Positions 32,694 to 43,156 of a DNA stretch of 64,000 nucleotides are shown here, piece after piece; position 1 is the stretch's first letter; the number at the start of each line of letters is the position of its first letter. A program made the translations under genes and the position numbers. The notes under the pieces are model-generated. The model was given only the letters and a program-made list of their open reading frames with translations. It did no database searches and had not been told where the DNA came from. Origin of the DNA: Rhynchopus sp. YZ270_cl-10 (lineage: Eukaryota; Euglenozoa; Diplonemea; Diplonemida; Diplonemidae); NCBI GenBank assembly GCA_964035575.1, contig OZ037868.1, positions 992,001 to 1,056,000 on the forward strand, read 5' to 3'.

Positions 32694-32708
32694 ACGTGCC
32701 TAGTGTAC

Positions 32709-33004
32709 TAGTACACTAGTACACTAGTACACTAGTACACTAGTACACTAGTACACTAGTACACTAGTACACTAGTACACTAGTACACTAGTACACTAGT
32801 ACACTAGTACACTAGTACACTAGTACACTAGTACACTAGTACACTAGTACACTAGTACACTAGTACACTAGTACACTAGTACACTAGTACACTAGTACAC
32901 TAGTACACTAGTACACTAGTACACTAGTACACTAGTACACTAGTACACTAGTACACTAGTACACTAGTACACTAGTACACTAGTACACTAGTACACTAGT
33001 ACAC
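32709..33004 (+). repeat. Octamer satellite (TAGTACAC)37 with palindromic start
   Basis: Thirty-seven perfect 8 bp units fill 296 bp. The block is preceded by one inverted unit TAGTGTAC (32701-32708), making a palindrome at its left edge. The unit contains ACTAGT and GTAC, both self-complementary. Confidence 0.95.
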
Positions 33005-33008
33005 TAGT

Positions 33009-33324
33009 TACCGTGGGGCGATGGTGCGATGGTTTATGGAAAGGGGGGGAACCCCAAATTCAGTGGGGCGATGGTCGATGGTTAGCAATGTCCCGGTTCC
33101 ACACTGCGACTGGGCAGGGGGGACAGTTTCCCTTTTCCTCGTGGGGACACAGCCCGCACACCTCTTCCCAATAGGGGGCAGAGTGAGGAGAACTGTGGTG
33201 TGACCCGCAGTGGGAAGCAGGCAATTTGGGCGAAGGCTCTTTGCCCATGCGCAGTGACGGATGGACAATCAATGGCTGTATCTTGCACCACTCCCACAAC
33301 AGAAAAGAAAACACACAAAACACA
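33009..33324 (+). promoter_or_regulatory. 5' region of Ubl-LRR copy B
   Basis: The last 63 bp (about 33262-33324: ACAATCAATGGCTG, CACCACTCCCACAACAG, AAAAGAAAACACACAAAACACA) are the same before copy C at 56560. CACTCCCACAACAG is a plausible trans-splice acceptor, giving a 22 nt leader. Upstream of this the two loci differ, so the duplicated unit starts there. Within 33015-33085 the words GGGGCGATGG and CGATGGTT occur twice. Confidence 0.5.
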
Positions 33325-34563
33325 ATGGAACTCAACATCAAGGGCTTTGATGGTCGGACGTACGTCGTCGATGTGGATGTGGATGACACAGCGAAGAACC
33401 TGCAGCGGAAGGTGGCAACTGCAGCGGGGTTTGCTGAAGACAGCTTTGGCATGAGATACAGAGGGAACGACGAAGGAGAGGACATCAACATCACAGCGCT
33501 GAGTGCTGGCGACACACTCCTCCTGACGCAGACGAAGAAGCAAGAAGCCATTGCAGCTCTTCGTGCATTGGGTGAAACAGACCTCACACCAACGAGGCTT
33601 ACGAGTGTGAAAGACCCCAAGGTGGTTCAGTTGTTTCTGCAGGCAGAAGTTGTAACTGCGACACCGAAAAGGCTCCTGGCACGCACAACGTTAACAAGCC
33701 TTGATCTGAGTGCCCCGTTGGCCATAACTGCGGTTGGCGACTACTTCCTGATTCAGTGTTCATCATTGAAATCAGTTGACTTGTCTGGGTTGAGCAATGT
33801 CACCCACATAGGCGAGCAGTTCCTGTCAGGCTGTAGGGTGTTGGAAACAATCGACTTCTCAGCACTGAAAAACGTTACTCATGTTGGGGACGCGTTCTTA
33901 TCAGGTTGCACGGCTTTAATCTCAATCGACTTTGCAGTATTTAGCAGTGTCACAAGCCTTGGGAACTACTTCTTATCACGTTGCACGTCGTTGACCTCAA
34001 TCGACTTTGCAAGGTTGGGCAGGGTCACAAGCCTCGGGGACGGCTTCTTATCACGTTGCACGTCGTTGACCTCAATCGACTTTGCAAGGTTGGGCAGGGT
34101 CACAAGCCTCGGGGACGGCTTCTTAGAAAATTGCACGTCGTTGACCTCAATCGACTTTGCAGGATTATGCAGTGTCACAAGCCTCGGGGACTACTTCTTA
34201 TCACGTTGCACGTCGTTAACCTCTATCGACTTTGCAGGACTTAGCAGTGTCACAAGCCTTGGGGACTGCTTCTTACCAGGTTGCACGTCGTTAATCTCAA
34301 TCGACTTTGCAGGATTTAGCAGTGTCAGAAGCCTTGGGAACTACTTCTTGTCACATTGCACGTCGTTGACCTCAATCGACTTTGCAGGACTAAGCAGTGT
34401 CACAAGCCTTGAGAGTAACTTCTTACTTCGTTGCACGTCGTTGGCCTCAATCGACTTTGCAGGATTGAGTGGTGTGACACGAATTGGCAGCCACTTTCTT
34501 GAAGGTTGCACTTCTTTAGAAACATACGACTTTCCAGCATGGAGCGCTATCCAGGGCAAATAG
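33325..34563 (+). CDS. Ubl-LRR protein, copy B (complete, 412 aa)
   Basis: Residues 1-70 form a ubiquitin-like domain (M-E-L-N-I-K-G-F-D-G-R-T-Y-V-V-D-V, A-K-N-L-Q-R-K-V, F-G-M-R-Y-R-G, L-S-A-G-D-T-L-L-L-T). There is no terminal Gly-Gly, so it is a fixed adaptor domain rather than a processed modifier. After a linker with L-R-A-L-G-E-T-D-L come eleven 23-residue LRRs of the BspA/LRR_5 type and the YDFPAW cap. Repeat units are near-identical at DNA level (69 bp); variation is concentrated just after SLG and just after FL. The ATG sits 22 nt after a probable trans-splice site. No signal peptide or TM segment is seen. A role in recognition linked to ubiquitin or proteasome is inference only. Confidence 0.88.
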   Translation: MELNIKGFDGRTYVVDVDVDDTAKNLQRKVATAAGFAEDSFGMRYRGNDEGEDINITALSAGDTLLLTQTKKQEAIAALRALGETDLTPTRLTSVKDPKVVQLFLQAEVVTATPKRLLARTTLTSLDLSAPLAITAVGDYFLIQCSSLKSVDLSGLSNVTHIGEQFLSGCRVLETIDFSALKNVTHVGDAFLSGCTALISIDFAVFSSVTSLGNYFLSRCTSLTSIDFARLGRVTSLGDGFLSRCTSLTSIDFARLGRVTSLGDGFLENCTSLTSIDFAGLCSVTSLGDYFLSRCTSLTSIDFAGLSSVTSLGDCFLPGCTSLISIDFAGFSSVRSLGNYFLSHCTSLTSIDFAGLSSVTSLESNFLLRCTSLASIDFAGLSGVTRIGSHFLEGCTSLETYDFPAWSAIQGK

Positions 34564-34955
34564 AAGTGTCTCTGAGGCACTGTGGAAAGCTACCGCCCAA
34601 TATGAGGTGTCAGGTGTATTTTTTTGGGGGAGGGGAATGCCAAACCCGCCATCTGGTGAAGGTTGCACACCCCTGTATGGGACCAGAGTATCCTATCGCC
34701 GTGATGATATCAACTGGTGTTGGTTGCAGACTTCAAATCTGTAGGCGGGGTGACCCGCAGCGGTTCGATTCCGCCTTCGCGGTGCTTTTCGTTTGACTCA
34801 AAAGTGGTCCGTTTTTGTGCCAAGACCCAACACCTTTGCACCCTTCTGGGAGCGATCTGTCAAAAGAAGGCCGAAAAACGGTGTTTTGAGCAGTTTGAAG
34901 CACTTTCTTGTTTTTCCTGCTTAAATGCACTTTTTCCCTTTGCCACTTTTGCTCG
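34564..34955 (+). repeat. tRNA-Sec repeat unit, copy 7, behind Ubl-LRR copy B
   Basis: This starts at the LRR stop codon with GAAGTGTCTCTGAGGCACTG and contains the full leader, the tRNA and the tail to GCCACTTTTGCTCGA. It is colinear with 1063-1457 behind copy A. Copy C at 58163 shares the first 80 bp or so of flank but then diverges and has no tRNA. Confidence 0.85.
34698..34784 (+). tRNA. tRNA-Sec (UCA), copy 7
   Basis: The 87 nt appear identical to copy 1, with the same CTTTT stop and full leader, and the same place behind a Ubl-LRR gene as copy 1. Confidence 0.93.
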
Positions 34956-35839
34956 AAGGGGGCCACCATTTGCATTGATGGCGTGATTGTTTTTTCTTTA
35001 CCTACCCCCCCGTGCATAAGTCTGCGTATAAGTCCGATTTTTGGGGGGCTGAGGTTATACACCGGTTTTGTGCACCCAGGTACCCAGACCCATGCAGTGT
35101 CAAGTGACCTCAGTGTGAGTGACCCACACATGAGGGAATGTGACACCGCAAAATTTAGCGGCCGTTTCAACGCCGCAGGCAGGCCAAACAGCGTTTGACT
35201 CAGAGGACTGCCTGCTGTGCAGGTATCAAACATGAGAACCAACTCCCAGCAACAAGGGCACCTTTTGGCTGTTGACTGTTTGGGGTGCAAAGTTTTCCAC
35301 AATTTTGCAGTAACAGGTTCACATCTTTGAGAATTGTGAGGATGATGTTTTGACATGAGAAACATGAAGATGATCAAGAATTTCTAGCCAACTACTTTAT
35401 TTTCTCACGTGACACCCTTTTCCCCCAAGCTTTGATGATGCAACTTTTGTGTACCACAGCACTTGAATACATAAACAATACAATTTAATCTGAGACTCTA
35501 CTTTCCAGAGTTGAGGACGACCTCCGTCTATATCTTTTAAGTACAATAGCCTTCGGGCAACATTGAGTACAGATTCTGCACTAGCAGGTGATTGTCGACA
35601 CAAACAACAAATCAATAATTATCCAACTGCCCAGGTCTGAAACCTTTCCTGAGTGTGGCACTGGACAGTGAGACTGTCTATGGAGACTGTATACGGTATC
35701 CAAGAAATTGTCAAAAAAATAAGAAACAAAACAGCAAAACAGCAAACACTTCATCACAACCCTACCCTTTCAACCCTACCCTTTCAACCCCCACAAACGT
35801 TCCCAAACCATCCACAGAAATAAAATACAAAACGTAATA
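34956..35839. other. Intergenic region
   Basis: Bases 35075-35145 repeat 13867-13942 in inverse orientation. The rest has no gene I can support. CA-rich sequence with CCCTACCCTTTCAACC twice (35760-35790) precedes the next ATG. Confidence 0.55.
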
Positions 35840-37018
35840 ATGAAGAGATCCGCTGATGATGCAGGTGTCCCTATGCAGGCGGACGCGGTGCTGAAAAAGC
35901 AGAAGCACGAGGACGGCAGTGCCACCACCACCACCACCACCACAGCCCCACGCGGACCACCATCGCCTACATCGTCTTCTAACTCACCACCTCCTCCTGC
36001 CCCTTTGGCTCAGGTTCCTATCAGGCGTGAGATCGCCGCTCGCTCCACCCAGAAGCTTGTCAAGACGGAGGTGAAGGACAAAGACGTCGTGCTCTCTGAG
36101 GTCTCGAACAGCCCTTATGGCCAGGTGCGTCCGACCATGGGATGGGGTGACGTCTTCTCGAGAAACCCCGCCAAGGTGACCAACATCGCAAACGTCCACC
36201 TCGGGCTCAGCAGTCTGAACGCTACCCCCAACCCCGGTGCCTCCTCAACACGCGATATGAAGGCGCTGGTTGCGTTGTACTCTTTGAAGTTCAGCGCCTT
36301 AGAACACTGCGCAACGTACCACCGTGCACATGATGCTGCAATTTGGAAGTCCTGGCTTGCAATGTGCAAGGCTTCGGGGAAGAAATTCAAAATGACGGTT
36401 AAAATGCCGAAATTTGTGACCCACGACAACCTCCTTACGGTGACAGATGAGGTGCAGGCGCAGATGCAGGATTTCTTCTCCAAGGCACGTCTTCTTGAAG
36501 ACCATCTTGGACCCATTTTGGTGCAGCTCCCCGAAAAATTCAAGAAGTCTGATGAGAGCATGGAGAGGCTGGAGGCGTTTTGTGAGCACCTTCCGAAGGG
36601 AATGCAGTTTGCGTTTGAATTCCGGAATGCAGCGATGTACTGCGAAGAAGTCTACTCTGTTCTGAAGAAGGGCAACCACGCGACAGTAGTCTATCACCTC
36701 TTCGACGGAAAGCAGGACTTCACTGCACCTTACGCCGACACCTCTGACGACTTTGTGTACATAAGGCTGCACGGAGCTATGGAGCGCTTCGTGGGCGACT
36801 ACGGACCAGAGGAAATGTCCCTCTGGGCAGCCTTCATCAAGGATGCCGCCAAAAGCGGGAAGACCGTCTACGCGTTCTTCAACAACAACGAAAGCCACGT
36901 CGCAAAAGGGTCCGAAAAGCTGACCAGCTCCGTCGTAGACTGCACGCAGCTTGCGAAGCTGCTCAATGCAAAGAGAGCCCCGGCGAAGGTGACGAAAGTG
37001 AAGACGTCGATCCTCTAG
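35840..37018 (+). CDS. DUF72 (YecE-like) family protein, 392 aa
   Basis: Residues about 1-100 are a low-complexity Thr/Ala/Pro/Ser leader with Lys patches. From about 112 the DUF72 TIM-barrel-like pattern is visible: V-H-L-G-L-S-S-L-N-A-T near the start, L-K-F-S-A-L-E-H-C-A-T-Y-H-R, P-K-F-V-T-H-D, I-L-V-Q-L-P-E-K-F, F-A-F-E-F-R-N-A, Y-I-R-L-H-G, and V-Y-A-F-F-N-N-N. In this family E-F-R, R-x-H-G and F-F-N-N are conserved. Its biochemical function is unknown; the fold suggests a nucleic-acid or phosphate ester substrate. The bacterial core is about 240-280 aa, so the N-terminal extension is an addition. It is a single-exon gene ending in T-S-I-L. Confidence 0.88.
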   Translation: MKRSADDAGVPMQADAVLKKQKHEDGSATTTTTTTAPRGPPSPTSSSNSPPPPAPLAQVPIRREIAARSTQKLVKTEVKDKDVVLSEVSNSPYGQVRPTMGWGDVFSRNPAKVTNIANVHLGLSSLNATPNPGASSTRDMKALVALYSLKFSALEHCATYHRAHDAAIWKSWLAMCKASGKKFKMTVKMPKFVTHDNLLTVTDEVQAQMQDFFSKARLLEDHLGPILVQLPEKFKKSDESMERLEAFCEHLPKGMQFAFEFRNAAMYCEEVYSVLKKGNHATVVYHLFDGKQDFTAPYADTSDDFVYIRLHGAMERFVGDYGPEEMSLWAAFIKDAAKSGKTVYAFFNNNESHVAKGSEKLTSSVVDCTQLAKLLNAKRAPAKVTKVKTSIL

Positions 37019-39557
37019 AAGAGGATGAGGGATAAAAAAGGGTTTTTAAAAGGAGGGGAGAAAAATTATGGTGAAAAAAAGTAGCAAAAAAAAAGAGGAA
37101 ATGAAGGAGAGTATAATGCCAAAGAAGTGAAGACTGTCTTCCAGCTACACTAAGCCAACTGAGTAAATTTATCAACACAAAAATTTTTCCAATCTCAAAA
37201 AAAAACAAAACAAAACAAAAACAAAAAAAAATTAAAATAGGACGCATAGCGTAGGGCCTATACCAGGAGTTTAGGCGCCTTTTGATTGGAACGCTTACCC
37301 ACTCCACTAAATAAATCGAGCAAAAATATGGTGAACTCAGCGGAGCCCTGTTTTAAAAGTGCCAAAAACAGCCTTTTTTCTTTCGCTCTCGTGCACACGA
37401 CTGCTCAATGTTTAGCATTAGATGTGGTTTACAACAAAGCTTTCAAAAAAAAATTAAACACATCAAAACTTTCACAAAAACCCCATTTTTTTTTCTACTT
37501 TTATCCAAACAAGAAGAAAAATTCTCTTCCTTTGTGTTTATTCAGCACAAGAGGAATGTTTTGCCCCACCCCCTGGTTCTCATGACACCCCCAATTCCCA
37601 TCAACTCCTCCAAGCTGACAGCAATTCTAGCCATGTCGGTCCATATTTATTTATTTTTTGATAAAGCAACTTGTTATCAATTCTAAAAATATATTGGAGG
37701 GCGCTAGCAAACAAAACGGATTGAAAAAGACTGAAGATTTGCTTGTTTTCTTTGAGCACTCAATTAACCACAACAACCTTACTTCAGTTTAACACATTTT
37801 TTTTTTCCACCTTTTTATTTTCCGGCTTTGAGCGCACAAACAATTTTTTATTTTATTTTGAAAGTTGTGTGTGCATGAGAGGCACATTCATCTTTGTAAG
37901 TTTTCTTTCTTTTCCTCAAAGAGGTTTCCTCTTCACTGCCAGGTAGTCAGTGGGAGCGTATTGCAGTAATAAAAATGTCATCACAGAATCTTTATTACAC
38001 ACTTTACGCACAAACAAAACTTCTTCCTTCTGACCGATGAGAGACGGTGTGTGTATATTCACAAGAGACACATTTCATCTGATAATAGCTTTCTGTATGT
38101 TGGGTGTCTTTTCCCGCCTGACCGAGCTGTAACGTCTGCCCACCACCTCCCCTCCCCTCCCCACTTTAGATGCAAGATTCTCAGAAAAAAAATCAAAAAA
38201 AAAAAAAAAAATCCCACATCGGGAGAAAGTGTGGCCCATTGGTGTTGTCTCACGAATTCACCCCCTTCCACCCCACCCATTTATTTAGATTTTAATAACC
38301 ACGTTGGGGGGGAGGGAGAGGGCAATGGGTTATGCTAGTACATTTTCTTCTCTGTTTTGATGCATTTTTTTAACACTGTCACGAGAGGGCGGTTGTGTTC
38401 CAAGTAAACTTCTCGCCCCCGGAGTTACCGATAATCGTAAAAATTATCGGCCGTGCAAATGTTCTACCTTTCAGGATTTTTCTGGAAGTTCGACCTTTTT
38501 TTACGATAATTTTTTTACGATTACAGTAATTACGTTAGGTAGACGACTCTGCTTGGGGGTGTTTGCACTGCCAGCTTTAAGGGATTCTTAAGCCACTCCG
38601 TGCGACTTAGTGTTTCCTTGTGCATTGGTATCAGGCACTCCGCTAGGTACTAAAGTTCTGTTGATTGTCAACAGAACTTTTTGAAAATGGGGAAAAAAAG
38701 AAAAAAAAAAAAAGTTCTGCTAAGTGGTTCAGACCCGTTCTACCTGTCAAAAAAGCTCAGGAGAAGAAGATATGGAGAGGTGAGTGCTCAAACGTCCCAA
38801 AAAAGTCAAAATCGGGCGTTGGTAAAAAAAAAAGTTGCGTACCGTGCGCCTGCGGCGCAAGCATGTACCCCACCAACGTGGACCATCAACAGAATATTTT
38901 CAAAATCGGAAATCCTAGCGGAGAGCCTGATTGGTATTGCAAAAAAAAAAAAAAAAAAACCATGAAGGAAAGTACTCCAGCATACCCTCACTGCCACCTA
39001 CCTTCCCCGCACACCCCATATTCTCCAAAAAAGGAAAAAAAAGCACAAAGTCGTTTGACATCTCTCGTGTCTCTGCTGCGTGCTTATTGCATACGGCGCC
39101 GTTCTGGTAAACACTGCCTGTTGTTTACAACGGTCATTAAAATTTCATTGACTCATTAACTCTATAAGAGTTGTGTTTTCTCTCGAATGCTTCTACTGCA
39201 AAGAACCAAAAGGGGCAGGGAGGGGGAAAAGAAAAAGTGGATCCCATCCTCGGGTGTCACTAACCCAAACAAGTTTTCAAACAAACAAAACAAAAAAACT
39301 GTACCAAAACCTCAGCAAACACGCTTTTGCAGAGGCTTTTGATATTGGGCACACTGCAACGTCATTCATCTATTTGACTAATGAATGAGTTGCGACTACA
39401 AAAAAAAATGACATTCAGAGAAAGACACAAAACCTCCCCCCTCACCTTTCTGTTTGACCCTCATACCCATCATTTCTCGCAAGGTGCCTACCTTAATCTA
39501 CCACACAGAGCCCCTCCCCCTTCCCTTCCCCGTACACCTCTCCCCCTCACTCCTGAC
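37019..39557. other. Intergenic region, AT-rich
   Basis: This contains poly(A)/poly(T) runs, a 43 bp piece of the 12026 repeat at 37301-37343, GAGAGGC motif copies at 37866, 38056 and 38375, and an inverted copy of the GCGCC-GCA-GGCGC hairpin with CGTACCGTGCG at about 38835-38860. A Pro/Leu-rich frame leads into the LST8 start but is pyrimidine-tract sequence. No gene is supported. Confidence 0.55.
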
Positions 39558-41838
39558 ATGCCTCCCCCGGTACTGCTGGCAACAGCGTCGTATGATAGAA
39601 CTATCCGCTTTTGGGAGGCGTTGAGTGGAATCTGTATACGGACGTTGAACTTTCAGGACAGCCAGGTGAACTGCATGTGTACCAGCCCGGATAAGGCGTT
39701 CTTGGCAGCAGCAGGGCATAAACACATCCGGCTATATGAGCTGGGCGCAAGCAGCCAGGTGCCTGCCAGCACCATTGAAGCGCATACTGGCAATGTGACC
39801 GGCATAGCGTACTTCCGTGACGGCCGGTTTCTGATCTCCAGCAGTGAGGACGGTTCTCTCAAGATCTGGGATATGCGGTCGATGCAGCGACGGAAACAGT
39901 TCGTTGTCCGCACTGCGGTGAACTGCTTTGCACTGCATCCAGACCAAAGCAAGATCATTGCAGGCGACCAAAGCGGCCGTCTTACTGTCTGGGACACTGT
40001 CAGCGGTGCAGACGAATGCGTGCAGGAGCTGGTACCCGGGGGCGACATTGGGATCAGAAGTGTCGTCATCTCACAGGACCCCAACGGGCCTATTGTCGCA
40101 GCAAACAACGCTGGCGACGTATTTGTCTTAGAATTAGTCGACGGCAACGAATCAAACGACGATGTTGTTGACTCCGACACCGGCAGTGAAGGTGGTGCGG
40201 GAGGAGGAGGAAGCGGTGGTGGTACCCCCTCCCCCACTCCCAAGGAGAACACCGAGGCTGAAGGTGAGCAGGGCGACGCAAAGCCCGCAGCAACAGCAGC
40301 AGCGGGGTCAGGGTTGGCACCAAAACGGTTGCGCCTAGCTCATCACTTCAAGGCGCATAACAAGGTATGTGTCATGGGGTTATTTGTGACTCTGTAGCGT
40401 GGCTGTCATGTCTGTTAGACGGGGTCAGGTGACAACGCACAAAGAGGAGGTTGCTATCAGCGTTGCTCTTGTGAAGTTTTTTGTGGTGCTATGCGCATGG
40501 TGGTCACAAGTCTCTGCATCTCATCTCTTTTGCTGCTGTTCGGGGACTCACATCTTTTCTTTTGTTTTGTTGTTCCCGCCCGCTCGGATTTTTCAGGGAA
40601 AAAAGAAGGTTGGGGGGGAAAAGTGTATGTTACCTGAAGGAAAGTTCCTGAAGGGGAGTTCGGGACATTTTTTTTTTTTTGAAAGTGACCCCACCACTAG
40701 ACGGATTCCTAAGGGATAGGGTGGGGTGTACACACTTTCTGTCTGTTCATTGGATCGGTGGTCCAAAAATCAACTCTTCTGCTACCACTTTACCTTGCGA
40801 CTTGCCGTGATCCCGGCGCCTTTTTTTGTTGATCCCATCAGCATCACAGGGGAGTCGATGAAGCTGGCAACGTTTCCCCTTCTCCCTGCCCTCCCTGCCC
40901 TCCCTACCGCCTTGTGTACTGCACCAGGCGCAGTAGTAGCCGTCGTGTTTTGCAATCATCCAAGGATACTTGGTTTTGGCGTTATAATACCTTTGGCTTG
41001 CAAAAGCAATCTCCGTTGGGTGGGGTAGGCTCCTCATCCGGGGAGTCTTCGTCGCTAGCTGGGTAAGTTGCCTGCACCCGACGTCATCTTCTCCATCGAC
41101 GATCTCGGGCGATGTGGCTTCCTCGAGACCCACCGAACTTTCTGCAGCTCTGAAGCGTCCATCTCCTCTATCACCGTACAAGGCTTCGAGTTTTTCGGAG
41201 AGGAGTTTCGCTTGCAGCAACAAGCCATCTTCCGCTACGACTGTCCTCTTTTTGCCCTCCTCGGGAGGTACGAACGGTTTGCGGGTTTATGGCCGAAATT
41301 GAAAACAATTGAAAGATCAGTACCAACGTCTTGCCAAAGGGGAAGGAAACAAAATCAGTTCCCACTGACCCTAAACCCTCAAAGCTACCGTTTGAGGGGA
41401 CCGTCGGTACCCCTAAACATAGAGTTTTCTCCCCTTCGAATTTTTCCTTGAGGTACCCCGAAATGTATTATGTCCCATTTTTTCTCCCCCATTTTTTCAC
41501 AGTACATCCTGAAGTGCGCGCTCAGCCCCGACTCCTCTCTTCTTGCAACGTGCAGTGCTGACTATACCATTGGTTTGTGGCACACATCGCTTCCTGCGAA
41601 CGGTGCAGAGCCGTGGTCTTCGTACAAAAGCTTAAAGGGTCATATGCGATGGGTCTGGGACTGTGCCTTCAGTGGTGACGGCAAACACCTTGCGACAGCC
41701 TCTAGCGACAACACCGGGAAGCTGTGGGATGTGGCGAAGGGGGTGGACCTTGTGGTGTTAAAGGGCCACCACAACCCCGTGACCTGTGTTGTTGTGGATG
41801 ATAGGTCCGCTGGACAGCCCAACGAGTCTGTTACCTAA
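39558..41838 (+). CDS. LST8: LST8, WD40 subunit of TOR complexes (two exons, 380 aa)
   Basis: Exons are 39558-40364 and 41503-41838. The donor AAG|GTATGT and the acceptor TTTTTTCACAG|TAC join in phase 0, restoring H-N-K-Y-I-L-K-C as in LST8 (HKYILKC). LST8 binds the TOR kinase domain and stabilises TORC1 and TORC2. Diagnostic text includes L-L-A-T-A-S-Y-D-R-T-I-R-F-W at the very N-terminus, V-N-C-M..F-L-A-A-A-G-H-K-H-I-R-L-Y, S-S-S-E-D-G-S-L-K-I-W-D, W-V-W-D-C-A-F-S and L-A-T-A-S-S-D-N-T-G-K-L-W. Seven blades are accounted for. An acidic/Gly/Ser insertion of about 60 aa (residues about 196-255) sits between blades 5 and 6; typical LST8 is near 310 aa. The ATG immediately precedes the first conserved blade. 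Confidence 0.93.
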
Positions 41839-42421
41839 TTTTTTAGTCGTGGGGAAGGGGGAAGAGGAGGAGAAGGAGAAGGAGGAGAAGAAGACAGGAA
41901 GTTTCCAGAGAATATCTTTAGATGAAGGTGAAGCGGGATTACTGTGCCCCCTTTTTTTTTCTCTTAAGTTTCAGCAACGTGTTCGATATGAAGGAGAAGT
42001 TTTAAAAAAAAACGTTTAGAAAGGCGGGCAGGAAGGGAAGGGAAGGGGTGGGTGGGTGGGTGGGGGTTTTTGGGGGGACGTAGGGTGATGGAGGGGTGCC
42101 ATATAGAGGTTGTGGAGGTATATTTCGTCAATATGAGACCGTTTTATACCAACGTGCCCCCTTTTTGTTTTGTTTTTGGTATACACTGTCACGAGAGGGC
42201 TTTGTATTTCGGCGAAAAAATGTTTGCGAAGGTGACTCAGCGCAAAGAGAGGCAGTGTGCACGAGAGGCATATTCATTTTGCAATTTTTTTTCCCTTTTG
42301 TGCAGGGTTTTGCTGAGAAGAAGAAGAAAGAAGAGATAAATGCAAAGGGGGGGTCGCATCCTTGAGGGCTGCGCTAATGCGAACCAAAGTTTCATTTTTT
42401 TTTTTTTTTTTTTTAAGTGGA
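41839..42421. other. Intergenic region, purine/T-rich
   Basis: GA-rich and T-rich tracts surround a dispersed-motif copy at about 42180-42290 (CACTGTCACGAGAGGGCTTTG and GTGCACGAGAGGCATATTC). No gene is seen. Confidence 0.55.
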
Positions 42422-42531
42422 GTTCATCTCAGGCCTAATGCTAACTTTGGGGGAGGGGGGAAAAAAGCGAACCGACGGAAAAAAAAAAAAAAAAAACGAA
42501 AAAAAAAAATTTCCCTCCGGGAAGGGGTCCA

Positions 42532-42935
42532 GGGTTTTCGCTTATCTTCATGAAAAAAATTTTTCCCCAAAATCGTGAAGATATGTCCAAAAAGGGGTCA
42601 AAAAAAATTTTTTCGCGCTCCGCGCGAAAGGTCCGTTCATTTCGCGTAAATACGTGATGACGTGGGATGGTAACGTACATCAAGAACCAAACCAACCCTT
42701 TTCTCACGTTTTTCCACGTCAAGCCCTCGCATTAGGTTCTCTCTAGTGAACGAAACCTTCCCTCAGGACAAGAAGAAACGGCGGTTGATATCAAAACTTT
42801 CTGGCGAAGCCACGGTACGCAACATTTCAAAATTTGTGACCTAAAACCGAACATTTTTACAGCCAAACTATGGTAGAGGTCTGTGGGCTGCCAGTTTTTG
42901 AGCTGCGCCGCAGGCGCACGGTAGGCTACTTTTTT
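42532..42935 (+). repeat. 375-400 bp dispersed repeat, copy 2 (nested)
   Basis: This is similar to 6981-7360 along its whole length, with an extra stretch at about 42716-42755 that includes GCATTAGG. It ends with the GCGCC-GCA-GGCGC hairpin and T-run. The two host elements have different terminal repeats, so this unit is probably older or independently mobile. Confidence 0.7.
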
Positions 42936-43156
42936 AATGCCGGCAAGGGGGGTGCATCATTGAGTCCCTGAAACAAGTCTCCATCGTCACCGCCACCGCC
43001 ATCGCAATCGCCATCTTCGCTTTCCTCTTTAACATCAACAGATGCAACACTGCTCTCTGTATCTTCAGAGATCAGAACTTCTCCAACACTCGATGTCTCG
43101 TCGACTGACAGACCCTCCTCCTCCTCGAACCCAGTGGTGGGGGCCGCAGTATGCAC
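42926..43156 (-). CDS. Acidic 76 aa ORF inside the hAT-like element
   Basis: The ORF is rich in Asp/Glu/Ser/Val (G-F-E-E-E-E-G-L-S-V-D-E-T-S-S-V, then D-G-D-C-D-G-G-G-G-D-D-G-D). It ends P-P-L-P-A-L-K-K followed by a stop. It has ordinary coding-like codon use, unlike the surrounding A/T/G runs. It is not a transposase. It may be a captured host exon, a small element-encoded protein, or chance; I cannot tell which. Confidence 0.35.
   Translation of the reverse strand: MHTAAPTTGFEEEEGLSVDETSSVGEVLISEDTESSVASVDVKEESEDGDCDGGGGDDGDLFQGLNDAPPLPALKK

Noticed and set aside
32701-33008. CRISPR array
   Set aside because: There are no spacers; the units are contiguous 8-mers in a eukaryotic genome.
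37240-37310. tRNA-like stretch (GCGTAGGGCCTATACCAGG)
   Set aside because: No cloverleaf forms and no B box is present.
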